From: Pantoea sp. RIT-PI-b
GTDB taxonomy: Bacteria > Pseudomonadota > Gammaproteobacteria > Enterobacterales > Enterobacteriaceae
Assembly (NCBI RefSeq): GCF_001187905.1
Contig: NZ_LGIS01000020.1
Location: forward strand, 1 to 64,000
DNA: 64,000 nucleotides
Reading direction: 5' to 3'
The position numbers were made by a program, and so were the translations under genes. Every line of letters starts with the position of its first letter. The stretch's first letter is position 1. Positions 10,152 through 18,075 of the stretch are shown here, piece by piece. Below the pieces are notes generated by a model. That model was not told the origin of the DNA and did no database searches. It worked only from the letters and a program-made list of their open reading frames with translations.

Positions 10152-10940
10152 ATGGGAAGACAGAAAGCAGTGATCAAAGCACGTCGTGAAGCCAGACGCG
10201 TTATTCGTAGCGACTCTCGCAGTCACCGTCAGCGTGAAGAAGAATCGGTCACTTCGCTGGTGCAGATGGGTGGGTTGGATTCGATTGGTATGGCACGTGA
10301 TGCACGTGACCGCGGGCCGATTGAAGCCAGAAATGAAGCTCAGGCACACTATCTCCATGCCATAGAATCGAAACAGCTTATTTTCGCTACCGGTGAAGCC
10401 GGCTGCGGAAAAACCTGGATTAGCGCAGCCAAAGCGGCTGAGGCCCTGATCAATAAGGACATCGAAAGGATTATTGTGACGCGCCCGGTTCTGCAGGCGG
10501 ATGAAGATCTCGGTTTCCTCCCCGGAGACATTTCCGAGAAATTCGCGCCTTATTTCCGACCGGTTTATGACGTTCTGGTTAAACGTCTCGGCGCTTCCTT
10601 TATGCAATACTGCCTGCGGCCCGAAATCGCCAAGGTAGAGATCGCGCCCTTCGCATACATGCGCGGACGTACCTTTGAAAATGCTGTGGTGATCCTTGAT
10701 GAGGCACAAAACGTCACCGCCGCACAGATGAAGATGTTCCTGACGCGCCTGGGTGAAAACGTGACGGTTATCGTCAACGGCGATATCACCCAGTGCGACC
10801 TGCCGTCCCATGCTAAATCGGGTCTTGCCGATGCGTTAGCGCGCTTCGAAGAAGATGAGATGATTGGCGTGGTGCGTTTCGGCAAAGAGGATTGCGTCCG
10901 TTCAGCGCTGTGTCAACGCACGCTGCACGCTTACAGTTAA
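10152..10940 (+). CDS. phoH: PhoH family ATPase
   Basis: A 262-aa cytoplasmic P-loop ATPase of the PhoH family. Walker A GEAGCGKT is at about residues 81-88 and Walker B is VVILDEAQN. The residue run around VTRPVLQADEDLGFLPGD is near identical to E. coli PhoH. PhoH is phosphate-starvation-induced in E. coli; its cellular role is still unclear and RNA-related functions have been proposed. The start at ATG 10152 (MGRQKAVIKARREARR) corresponds to an internal Met of the longer E. coli annotation. It is probably monocistronic, ending at a strong terminator. Confidence 0.93.
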   Translation: MGRQKAVIKARREARRVIRSDSRSHRQREEESVTSLVQMGGLDSIGMARDARDRGPIEARNEAQAHYLHAIESKQLIFATGEAGCGKTWISAAKAAEALINKDIERIIVTRPVLQADEDLGFLPGDISEKFAPYFRPVYDVLVKRLGASFMQYCLRPEIAKVEIAPFAYMRGRTFENAVVILDEAQNVTAAQMKMFLTRLGENVTVIVNGDITQCDLPSHAKSGLADALARFEEDEMIGVVRFGKEDCVRSALCQRTLHAYS

Positions 10941-10966
10941 CCGTTTGATTGAGAATGTAGCTAAGC

Positions 10967-10994
10967 AAAACCCGGCGCAAGCCGGGTTTTTTTT
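10967..10994 (+). terminator. Rho-independent terminator of phoH
   Basis: The stem AAACCCGGC/GCCGGGTTT with loop GCAA is followed by a continuous T run (10987-10994), 26 bp after the stop. The stem sequence is close to that of the terminator at 16259. Confidence 0.9.
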
Positions 10995-11392
10995 ATCGCT
11001 AAAAGCGAGTTTGACCATTATTAGTCATTTATTCTCAAAAACAGCTTTTACTAAATAAAGCCAAAGCATTCTGGCAATTATAAATTCATTTTTTTATTTA
11101 TTAGCCACTGCGCATTGTTATCAATAATCCAAGCTGGGTTGTGATATTACACTCTTAAAGAGTAAAGATATTTACAAACAGTATTTCTTGATGATTTTGG
11201 CGAGTTTAATGGTTTTTTCTTGTTTATGGTTCTCTTTTTAATCAAATAAAAAACAACAACCAAGACCGATCTTGTACCACTCCAAGACCCATCCGCTATA
11301 ACTTAATTCAAGGGAAGTGGCCACCCACCTGCAGTAGCGATGCATCGAATTAAATTAACTCAACGACGCTTTTCTATTCAGGAATAGTTAAT
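10995..11392. other. AT-rich intergenic region before the fimbrial operon
   Basis: About 400 bp with no gene. It is very AT-rich with many A and T tracts, typical of H-NS-silenced fimbrial promoters. A 7-bp inverted repeat (TTAATTC/GAATTAA, about 11302 and 11347) lies close to the start of the first gene. No flanking invertible-element repeats of fimS type were found. Confidence 0.5.
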
Positions 11393-11908
11393 ATGAAAAA
11401 TCCATTGATTTTATCTGCGGTAATCGCAGTCTCATCGCTAACAACCTTTGCTCACGCTAGCGATGGTACGATAAATGTGACGGGAACGATTTCAGATACA
11501 ACCTGTACCATCAATGCCGGTAGCGTATCCATCGACGTCGATTTCGGCACCGTTTCTTCAAGAGCTTTTACCGGTCCGGGTTCTACCGCCGGTATTGAAC
11601 CTATTAAAATTGATTTTGATTCTTGCCCTGCATCAATTACCAGCGCCGCCGTTAGCTTTGATGGCACCAGCGATGCGGTTAACAGTAATTTATTTGCGCT
11701 AACCTCCGCAGCTCCAGCGACCGGTGTCGCGGTCGGTCTGTATGAAGCTGATGGTGCGACTGAGATTCCTTATGGCTCAACGTCACGATCCGTTCCTCTG
11801 ACGACAACCGGCGGCACATTAAGTTATTTCGCCAAATATGTGCAAACTACCACGCCAATAGCGGCAGGTAGCGCTGACACTGTGATTAACTTTACCGTTA
11901 AATATTAA
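11393..11908 (+). CDS. Major fimbrial subunit (type 1 pilin-like)
   Basis: A 171-aa secreted pilin with a Sec signal peptide (cleavage after about residue 22, ...THAFA-like AHA). The mature start GTINVTGTISDTTCTI and a second Cys in DFDSCPAS give the conserved pilin disulfide. The penultimate C-terminal aromatic (...VKY) is the chaperone-recognition pattern. It is the first gene of a subunit-chaperone-usher-tip operon with 60-75-bp gaps. Its fimbrial type is not one I can name. Confidence 0.88.
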   Translation: MKNPLILSAVIAVSSLTTFAHASDGTINVTGTISDTTCTINAGSVSIDVDFGTVSSRAFTGPGSTAGIEPIKIDFDSCPASITSAAVSFDGTSDAVNSNLFALTSAAPATGVAVGLYEADGATEIPYGSTSRSVPLTTTGGTLSYFAKYVQTTTPIAAGSADTVINFTVKY

Positions 11909-11982
11909 TCGCTTTATTGAGGTGCAGGATGCTTATTACGCATCCTGCACAGGCGTCATATCGGGTAAGCAGGATATAACCT

Positions 11983-12651
11983 ATGTTAGTAAAAACTTTT
12001 CGCTATGCAGTGGGCGCGCTGCTATTGATTAGCGGCATCGCCCACGCTGGCGTTTCGCTTGGCGGCACGCGTGTGGTTTATGAGGCAGCAAAAAGCGAGA
12101 GCAATATCTCTGTTAAGAACTCAGAGAAAAAAAGTTTTCTGATTCAATCGTGGGTTGAAACAGAGGATCATATTAAGACCAATGCATTTATTGTCACACC
12201 GCCGCTTTTTCGCTTAAACGGTGAACAGGAAAATGTGTTGCGTATTATTAAATCTAATGTGCCACTGCCACAAGATAAAGAGTCACTTTTTTGGTTGAAC
12301 GTTAAAGCGATCCCTGCATCAAATAAAAATAGCCAGAATGAAGTGTTAATTGCGGTCAAAACGCAAATAAAGTTATTTTATCGACCAGTGGCATTAACAG
12401 GCGCTGCCGCTGATGCTTATAAATCGCTGAAAATAACACGCACAGGCAATCAACTTATTGTAGAAAATCCAACTGGCTACTTTGTCTCTTTTTATAGCTT
12501 AAGTGTTGGCGCGAACAACATAAAAGATCCGGGCTACATCGCACCGAAAAGTAAAAAGAACTATGTCATTCCTGCAGGTGCAGCGGGGAAAGTGAGTTGG
12601 AAGGCGATTGGCGACTACGGAAATATCACGGCTGAAGCCACATCAAAATAG
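11983..12651 (+). CDS. Periplasmic fimbrial chaperone
   Basis: A 222-aa PapD/FimC-family chaperone: signal peptide (about 1-22, ending AHA), then two Ig-like domains. Family marks include GVSLGGTRVVYEAAKSE (G1 strand and the conserved Arg), FIVTPPLFRLNGEQENVLRI and SLFWLNVKAIP. It caps pilin subunits in the periplasm and delivers them to the usher encoded next. The length is normal for the family. Confidence 0.94.
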   Translation: MLVKTFRYAVGALLLISGIAHAGVSLGGTRVVYEAAKSESNISVKNSEKKSFLIQSWVETEDHIKTNAFIVTPPLFRLNGEQENVLRIIKSNVPLPQDKESLFWLNVKAIPASNKNSQNEVLIAVKTQIKLFYRPVALTGAAADAYKSLKITRTGNQLIVENPTGYFVSFYSLSVGANNIKDPGYIAPKSKKNYVIPAGAAGKVSWKAIGDYGNITAEATSK

Positions 12652-12716
12652 TGATGTGCCATGAGCGTTGACACGACTGCAGCGACCCGTGGTGGGTATT
12701 AAGTGGAGATAATAAT

Positions 12717-15218
12717 ATGCGAGTGTTATATGTTTCGAAAACAGTAACATTACAGCTTATTTTTTTGCTAGCACTCAGCTCAGATATCTATGCAGAAGAG
12801 TATTTTAACCCTGCAGCACTGGAACTGAGCGATGCTGAGCGAGAGTCCGTAAATCTGGATCTTCTGTCAAAAAATAATACGCAATTGCCCGGTCGTTACC
12901 GTGTCGGTGTCAATGTTAATGAGAAGTTTATTGCAGCGCAGGACATTAACTTTATTTTGCTCGGCCATCAATTGCACCCAGAATTAACGGTGAGTGACTT
13001 GCAGCGTTACGGTGTGAAAATTGATGCCTTTGCGGCATTGAAAACCCTTAGTGCCGAACACCCTATCGTTGAGATGAGTCATTACATTCCCGACGCCAGC
13101 ACACAATTTGATTTCAATACTCAGCAACTGAATATCAGTATTCCTCAGGCGGCACTCAATCAAACCTCACGCGATTATATTGATCCCAGCGAATGGGACC
13201 GAGGCATACCCGCACTGCTCCTGAACTATAGTGCCAATGCTGCTAACGCTGTGAATAAAAATCATGCCGCCTCAAATAATTCTCGCTTCCTAAATCTGAG
13301 AAGTGGGGCTAACTGGGGTGCATGGCGCTTAAGGAATTATTCAACCTGGTCTGATAATAACAGTGCGCAGCAATGGAATACTATCAGTACCTATGTTCAG
13401 CGTGACATCCAACCGTTAAAGTCGCAGCTTATTGCCGGTGACAGTTTCACTCCTTCTGATATTTATGACAGCGTACCATTTCGCGGTATTCAGTTGCTGT
13501 CTGACGACAATATGTATCCCGATAGTCAGCGCGGTTACGCGCCGGTAATACGCGGCATTGCACAATCAAATGCTCAGGTCTCAGTGAAGCAGAATGGTTA
13601 TGTGATCTATCAAACCTATGTCGCACCAGGCGCGTTTGAAATTACCGATCTCTATCCCACCGCTACCAGCGGCGACCTTGAAGTCATGGTTAAAGAGGCT
13701 GATGGAACAGAACGCGTTGCGGTGCAGCCTTATTCCGCCGTACCGATTATGCTGCGTGAAGGTCGCGTGAAATATGGCATCTCTGCCGGTACCTTTCGCT
13801 CGACCTCAGCCTTAGCACGCGAACCTATTTTTACTCAAGGCAGCGTGATTTATGGACTTCCCTCTGCAACATCCGTTTATGCCGGCGTGATAGCGTCGCC
13901 CTCATACCTGTCAGGAATGCTGGGGGTAGGTCATGGATTGGGTGATTGGGGATCGTTGTCTTTCGATGTGTCTCAAGCCGAAACCCAATTACAGGGAGCA
14001 TCGGAAAAGAAGAGCGGGCAGTCATTTCGCGTCCAATATTCAAAAGATATTAATCGCCTGGGAACCAACTTCACCCTGGCAAGTTACCGCTATTCCACTC
14101 AAGGCTTCTATGACTTTAAAGAGTCAAATGAGATCAATGCTGAGGCATCGAACGATGAGCGTCTGCAGGCATACAGCAATAAACGCAGCCGAACTCAGGT
14201 TAATATCAACCAGCGAATATTTGATGCCGGCAATGTTTTTATTACGGGCCTGCAGCAGGATTATTGGGGGCGTAAGGGTTCTGAACGTAGCGTAAATATT
14301 GGCTGGAATGCCAGCTTACAAAATATTTCCTATGGGTTGAGTTACGGCCTGAATAAGACGCCGTTAGCAAAGGGTACAGAGCAATTATTTGCCTTCAATG
14401 TGCAAATTCCCCTCAGCAAGGGTTTGTCCAACAGTCGCCTGAGTTACTCGGTTGATACCAGCGATCGCGGTCGTACCGCCCAGCGTGTTGGCATCAGCGG
14501 CACGGCGCTGGAGCAAAACAACCTTAATTATGATCTGCAACAGAGCTATGCCAGCCAGGGAACCGGCTACGGCGGCAATACATCCGTGAATTATCGTGGC
14601 ACTTATGGTCAGGTGAATGCGGGATACAGTTATGGACGTGACACGCGGCAAATCAACGTCGGCGCTCAGGGCGGTGTGGTGGCGCACCCCTGGGGCGTTA
14701 CGTTATCTCAACCCTTAGGCGAGACGATGTTGCTGGTGCGCGCACCGGATGCAGACGGCGTTTCAGTCCAAAATCAAACCGGTATCAACACGGACTGGCG
14801 TGGCTACGCTGTGGTTCCCTACGCCACAAGCTATCGAAAAAATCGTATTGCGCTTGATCCGGCAACGTTCAAACAGGGTGTTGATATTGACACCACCGTA
14901 GCGACAGCCGTTCCGACCCAAGGTGCCGTGGTGGTCGCCAATTTTGCGACACGCGTGGGACATCGCACCTTAATCACCCTTACTCAAGCGGGGCGGCCAG
15001 TGCCGTTTGGCGCGGAAGTGAGCTATCAGGCAGACAATGCTAAACCCGTTATCAGCATCGCCGGCACGCACGGTGAGACCTATTTAGCCGGTATGCCTGA
15101 TGAAGGGGTGCTGATGGTGAAGTGGGGAGATCAACCGCACCAGCAATGCCAGGCTGCTTTCACAATCGAGGTAAAGGAAGATGAGCCGATTCAGTATGGC
15201 AGCGCCGTCTGTAGTTAA
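12717..15218 (+). CDS. Outer-membrane fimbrial usher
   Basis: An 833-aa FimD-family usher that accepts chaperone-subunit complexes and threads the fibre across the outer membrane. After a signal peptide (about 1-26) the mature protein begins EYFNPAALEL, the usual usher N-domain, followed by the beta-barrel with the plug segment and C-terminal domains ending in a Cys pair (HQQCQAAF...SAVCS). The start at ATG 12717 is preceded by GGAG. The 3' end overlaps the open frame of the next gene, but that gene's real start lies 19 bp beyond. Confidence 0.95.
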   Translation: MRVLYVSKTVTLQLIFLLALSSDIYAEEYFNPAALELSDAERESVNLDLLSKNNTQLPGRYRVGVNVNEKFIAAQDINFILLGHQLHPELTVSDLQRYGVKIDAFAALKTLSAEHPIVEMSHYIPDASTQFDFNTQQLNISIPQAALNQTSRDYIDPSEWDRGIPALLLNYSANAANAVNKNHAASNNSRFLNLRSGANWGAWRLRNYSTWSDNNSAQQWNTISTYVQRDIQPLKSQLIAGDSFTPSDIYDSVPFRGIQLLSDDNMYPDSQRGYAPVIRGIAQSNAQVSVKQNGYVIYQTYVAPGAFEITDLYPTATSGDLEVMVKEADGTERVAVQPYSAVPIMLREGRVKYGISAGTFRSTSALAREPIFTQGSVIYGLPSATSVYAGVIASPSYLSGMLGVGHGLGDWGSLSFDVSQAETQLQGASEKKSGQSFRVQYSKDINRLGTNFTLASYRYSTQGFYDFKESNEINAEASNDERLQAYSNKRSRTQVNINQRIFDAGNVFITGLQQDYWGRKGSERSVNIGWNASLQNISYGLSYGLNKTPLAKGTEQLFAFNVQIPLSKGLSNSRLSYSVDTSDRGRTAQRVGISGTALEQNNLNYDLQQSYASQGTGYGGNTSVNYRGTYGQVNAGYSYGRDTRQINVGAQGGVVAHPWGVTLSQPLGETMLLVRAPDADGVSVQNQTGINTDWRGYAVVPYATSYRKNRIALDPATFKQGVDIDTTVATAVPTQGAVVVANFATRVGHRTLITLTQAGRPVPFGAEVSYQADNAKPVISIAGTHGETYLAGMPDEGVLMVKWGDQPHQQCQAAFTIEVKEDEPIQYGSAVCS

Positions 15219-15237
15219 CGCCATCAAGGAGGAAAAA

Positions 15238-16188
15238 ATGAAGTCACTTCTTCACTGCTTGCTTTTATTATCAGGTTTATCAATGTTCGGCAGCAGTTGG
15301 GCGGCCTGCACCTCAGCCCCAGCCTCACTTAATGTGGCGATGTCCGCACCGATAGCAGTAAGTTCACTTACGCCAATTGGCACGGTTATTAGTACAGGTT
15401 CCGTCAATTATCGCGTGACCTGCAGCGGAGTCGGCGCGAATACCGCCATGCTGCGCTCTGGTTTGAATACGGATTATGGTGCTTCACCCGTGCCTGGCGT
15501 GAGAAATACCTCCCTTGCCGGGGTTGGCATCCGCTGGACCAATACCAACAATGGAACGCCTTTCGTCTGGACCAACTATTCGATGTCGGACGGTAGCGTT
15601 CAACGCGGATTAAACATTACGGGTGCGCGCGAGATGTCAGACCTTTTTGAATGGGTTAAAACCGGACCTGTTGCATCGGGCAGCATCAGCACATGGGTGC
15701 TCAATTATAACTGGCGGACAGGCACTGCCGGCGCGCAGACGCGTTTATTGACGGTTAATTTACCGGCTATGACGATTCCGGTTGCCACCTGTTCACTGAC
15801 GCAAACCGTAATCCCGGTCAATTTGGGCAATAAAATACCGCTAAAAACGTTCAGCGGGCCGGGAAGTGTCTCTTCGCCCGAAGGGTTCAACATCCCGTTA
15901 ATCTGCGATCCTCAGGTGCCCGTGACCGTACAATTCACTGGCACGCCAGCAGCAGGATTGCCAACGGTTCTGGCACTTAGCGCGGATAGTGTGGCGACCG
16001 GATTGGGCGTTCAGCTTGCCTATCATGATGTCCCTGTTACGCTTAATTCGGCGCTGGCTGTGGGTGACAGCGGAGCGGCAGGCGGCGTATACGACATTCC
16101 CTTTACGGCGCGTTTTTATCAAACGGCTGCCATGGTTACGCCGGGGTTAGCCCGGGCAGTCGCTACATTCACCCTGACTTATAACTAG
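15238..16188 (+). CDS. Fimbrial tip adhesin (two-domain, FimH-like layout)
   Basis: A 316-aa exported protein with signal peptide (about 1-22, SSWA) starting at ATG 15238 after a strong GGAGG. The N-terminal ~150 residues are a lectin-like domain unlike the pilin. The C-terminal half resembles a pilin domain (PVATCSLTQTVIPVNLG ... FNIPLICDPQVPV) and ends in an aromatic-rich strand (FTLTYN). This is the layout of a tip adhesin that determines what the fimbria binds; the ligand cannot be told from sequence. It is the last gene of the operon. Confidence 0.8.
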   Translation: MKSLLHCLLLLSGLSMFGSSWAACTSAPASLNVAMSAPIAVSSLTPIGTVISTGSVNYRVTCSGVGANTAMLRSGLNTDYGASPVPGVRNTSLAGVGIRWTNTNNGTPFVWTNYSMSDGSVQRGLNITGAREMSDLFEWVKTGPVASGSISTWVLNYNWRTGTAGAQTRLLTVNLPAMTIPVATCSLTQTVIPVNLGNKIPLKTFSGPGSVSSPEGFNIPLICDPQVPVTVQFTGTPAAGLPTVLALSADSVATGLGVQLAYHDVPVTLNSALAVGDSGAAGGVYDIPFTARFYQTAAMVTPGLARAVATFTLTYN

Positions 16189-16258
16189 CAGCGCCAAAGT
16201 GGACGGCTTGATTAACGTCACTCAGGCATGGAGCTAAACGAGCGGGAGAAAATGTCGT

Positions 16259-16284
16259 AAAAAAACCCGGCATAAGCCGGGTTT
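16259..16284 (-). terminator. Terminator of the Ig-like gene pair
   Basis: The hairpin AAACCCGGC/GCCGGGTTT is followed, reading the minus strand, by seven T. It lies 70 bp beyond the stop of the minus-strand Ig-like gene. On the plus strand the T run is poor, so termination of the fimbrial operon there would be weaker. Confidence 0.8.
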
Positions 16285-16353
16285 GTAGGGTGTTTCACTG
16301 CTCAGCCATCAATTATCATAAACATCTGATGCAATGGCGAGAGCGAGTGCTGC

Positions 16354-17994
16354 TTACAGCTGAGACAGCGCGTTTTGCTCTTCCAGCTGATCAACCCACT
16401 GCACGTTGAGCGGTGCAAACTCACTGTTCACACCTTCCATCACCGAGCTATAAGCCATATCCGCCGGGCTAATAGACAGTTCAACGCGTGCGTCCTCTGC
16501 CTGCGCTGCCATCAGCAGCGCATCGGCGTCAGCCAGCAGCAGCGAAGGCTCAGGCTGCATCAGCAAACTGCTGAAGGCATTCTTGCTGAAGGTGAAGCTT
16601 TCACTGTAGGCATCGCCCACTTTGATCATCAGGCTGTTAACACCATCAGGGAAGGTGGCAGGCGTGCCCCACTTACCATAGATGTTGGTATCGGCGCGGC
16701 CATAAAACTCGCCGTTGAGATAGATCTCGACGGTGGTGCTAGGCTGCGCAGTGCCATTAATCACAAAGCTGGTGGCCGCGGTAGCGCCGCCATCGGCAAC
16801 GATGCCATTGGTGCTGAAGAGCGTATCGATGCTGAGATCGGCCGATGGACCGGTGCCCGGCACTGGCGTTGGGGTTGGCGCAGGAGTCGGTTCTGGCGTC
16901 GGCTCTGGCGTTGGCTCAGGGGTCGGTTCCGGGGTAGGCTCCGGTGTTACCACCGAAGATGGCTGCACATCGATAGTGAATGGCTGACTGAACTGGCCGC
17001 GTGAAGCGATTTTCAGCTCGTTAATACCCGTCGCCAGCGTTGGCTCGTAGCTCCATTTGCCCTCTGCATCAGCGGTGATCATGGCAATTTCGCGACCATT
17101 CACATACAGCTGCACGATGGCACCTGGCACCAGCGTGGTGCCGGAGATCAGTACGCTGTTGCCATCGGTGCTGCCATCAGCCGGAATGCTGGCTTTGTCG
17201 CCGCCCAGATTGTTGACCGCAGTGATTGCTACCGCAGGTGCAGGCGTGGGTTCCGGTGCTGGCGTTGGCTCTGGCGTAGGTTCCGGCGTTGGCGCAGGTG
17301 CGACTGGTGTACCGGCAGGTTGCACATCAACAGTAAAGGCTGGGCTCCATTGACCACGGGAAACCACCTTCAGTTCATTGTTGCCGTTGGTCAGGTTAGC
17401 GTCATAGCTCCATTTGCCCTCGGCGTCGGCGGTAACCATCGCAATCTCGCGACCATTAGCGAACAGCTGCACGGTGGCGTTAGGCTGAGCATTGCCAGAG
17501 ATACGCACGCTGTTGCCATCGGTTGCGCCACCCGCTGGCACTGCTGCCTGCTCGCCGCTGAGGTTATTGATGCCGGTAATGACTAAACCGGTTGGCGTTG
17601 GGGTTGGGGCAGGCGGCGTCACGGGATCAGGCGTGACAATCGGACCCGGGCCTGGCGTCGGTTCTGGCGTTGGCTCAGGTCGGGCCGGTTCAACGGGTTT
17701 CATCCAGACCACAAAGCTGTCACTGGTCTGGCCCTGTGACATCACGCGGAACTCTTGCGCGCCCATATTAAGCGGCATGGTCGGGGTGTAGGTCCAGTTG
17801 CCGGTGGCATCAGCATCGACAACGCCAATAGCTCGCCCATGCGCATAGATAAACACCATGCTATTCGGTGCTGCGGTTCCGCTCAGTTTTGGCGTGGTGT
17901 CGTGGGAAGTACCTAAGAATGAGATAGATTTTTCAACGTCGCCGCTGTTATCCAGCACGGACGTAATGGTGGGTTTTACAAAGTGTGTGGTCAT
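16354..17994 (-). CDS. Ig-like repeat protein with Pro-Glu-Thr-Pro linkers
   Basis: A 546-aa acidic protein with four bacterial Ig-like domains (each like TTPKLSGTAAPNSMVFIY ... ADATGNWTYTP). The domains are joined by long PEPTPEPTP-type linkers that look extended and surface-exposed. There is no Sec or Tat signal and no membrane span. The last ~75 residues carry a motif also found at the end of the upstream giant protein (LLADADALLMAAQ and SISPADMAYSSV). ATG 17994 (MTTHFVKPTITS) was chosen for its AGGGAAC site; the open frame extends to 18042. It is probably co-transcribed with the giant gene 81 bp upstream. Family: BapA/SiiE-type Ig-like repeats, usually surface adhesins. The exact function and secretion route are unknown. 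Confidence 0.75.
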   Translation of the reverse strand: MTTHFVKPTITSVLDNSGDVEKSISFLGTSHDTTPKLSGTAAPNSMVFIYAHGRAIGVVDADATGNWTYTPTMPLNMGAQEFRVMSQGQTSDSFVVWMKPVEPARPEPTPEPTPGPGPIVTPDPVTPPAPTPTPTGLVITGINNLSGEQAAVPAGGATDGNSVRISGNAQPNATVQLFANGREIAMVTADAEGKWSYDANLTNGNNELKVVSRGQWSPAFTVDVQPAGTPVAPAPTPEPTPEPTPAPEPTPAPAVAITAVNNLGGDKASIPADGSTDGNSVLISGTTLVPGAIVQLYVNGREIAMITADAEGKWSYEPTLATGINELKIASRGQFSQPFTIDVQPSSVVTPEPTPEPTPEPTPEPTPEPTPAPTPTPVPGTGPSADLSIDTLFSTNGIVADGGATAATSFVINGTAQPSTTVEIYLNGEFYGRADTNIYGKWGTPATFPDGVNSLMIKVGDAYSESFTFSKNAFSSLLMQPEPSLLLADADALLMAAQAEDARVELSISPADMAYSSVMEGVNSEFAPLNVQWVDQLEEQNALSQL

Positions 17995-18037
17995 AAAGTT
18001 CCCTTTCGAGATAAGTCGAGCCGTCGGCTCAGGGGAA

Positions 18038-18059
18038 AGCACGCCCCGCAGGGCGTGCT
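18038..18059 (-). terminator. Hairpin between the two Ig-like genes
   Basis: A 9-bp perfect stem (AGCACGCCC/GGGCGTGCT) with a four-base loop, followed on the minus strand by TTTCCCC. The weak T tract suggests partial termination or mRNA-end stabilisation, which would lower expression of the downstream 546-aa protein relative to the giant one. Confidence 0.55.
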
Positions 18060-18075
18060 GGTATCACGAAGATGA

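Noticed and set aside
10092..10811. 239-codon minus-strand frame
   Set aside because: Complete antisense overlap with phoH, which is a near-certain gene.
10995..11392. Phase-variable invertible fimbrial promoter
   Set aside because: No flanking inverted repeats of fimS type and no recombinase gene nearby.
16375..17791. Several plus-strand frames rich in Gly/Ser/Val repeats
   Set aside because: They mirror the PEPTP linkers of the minus-strand Ig-like gene; low complexity only.
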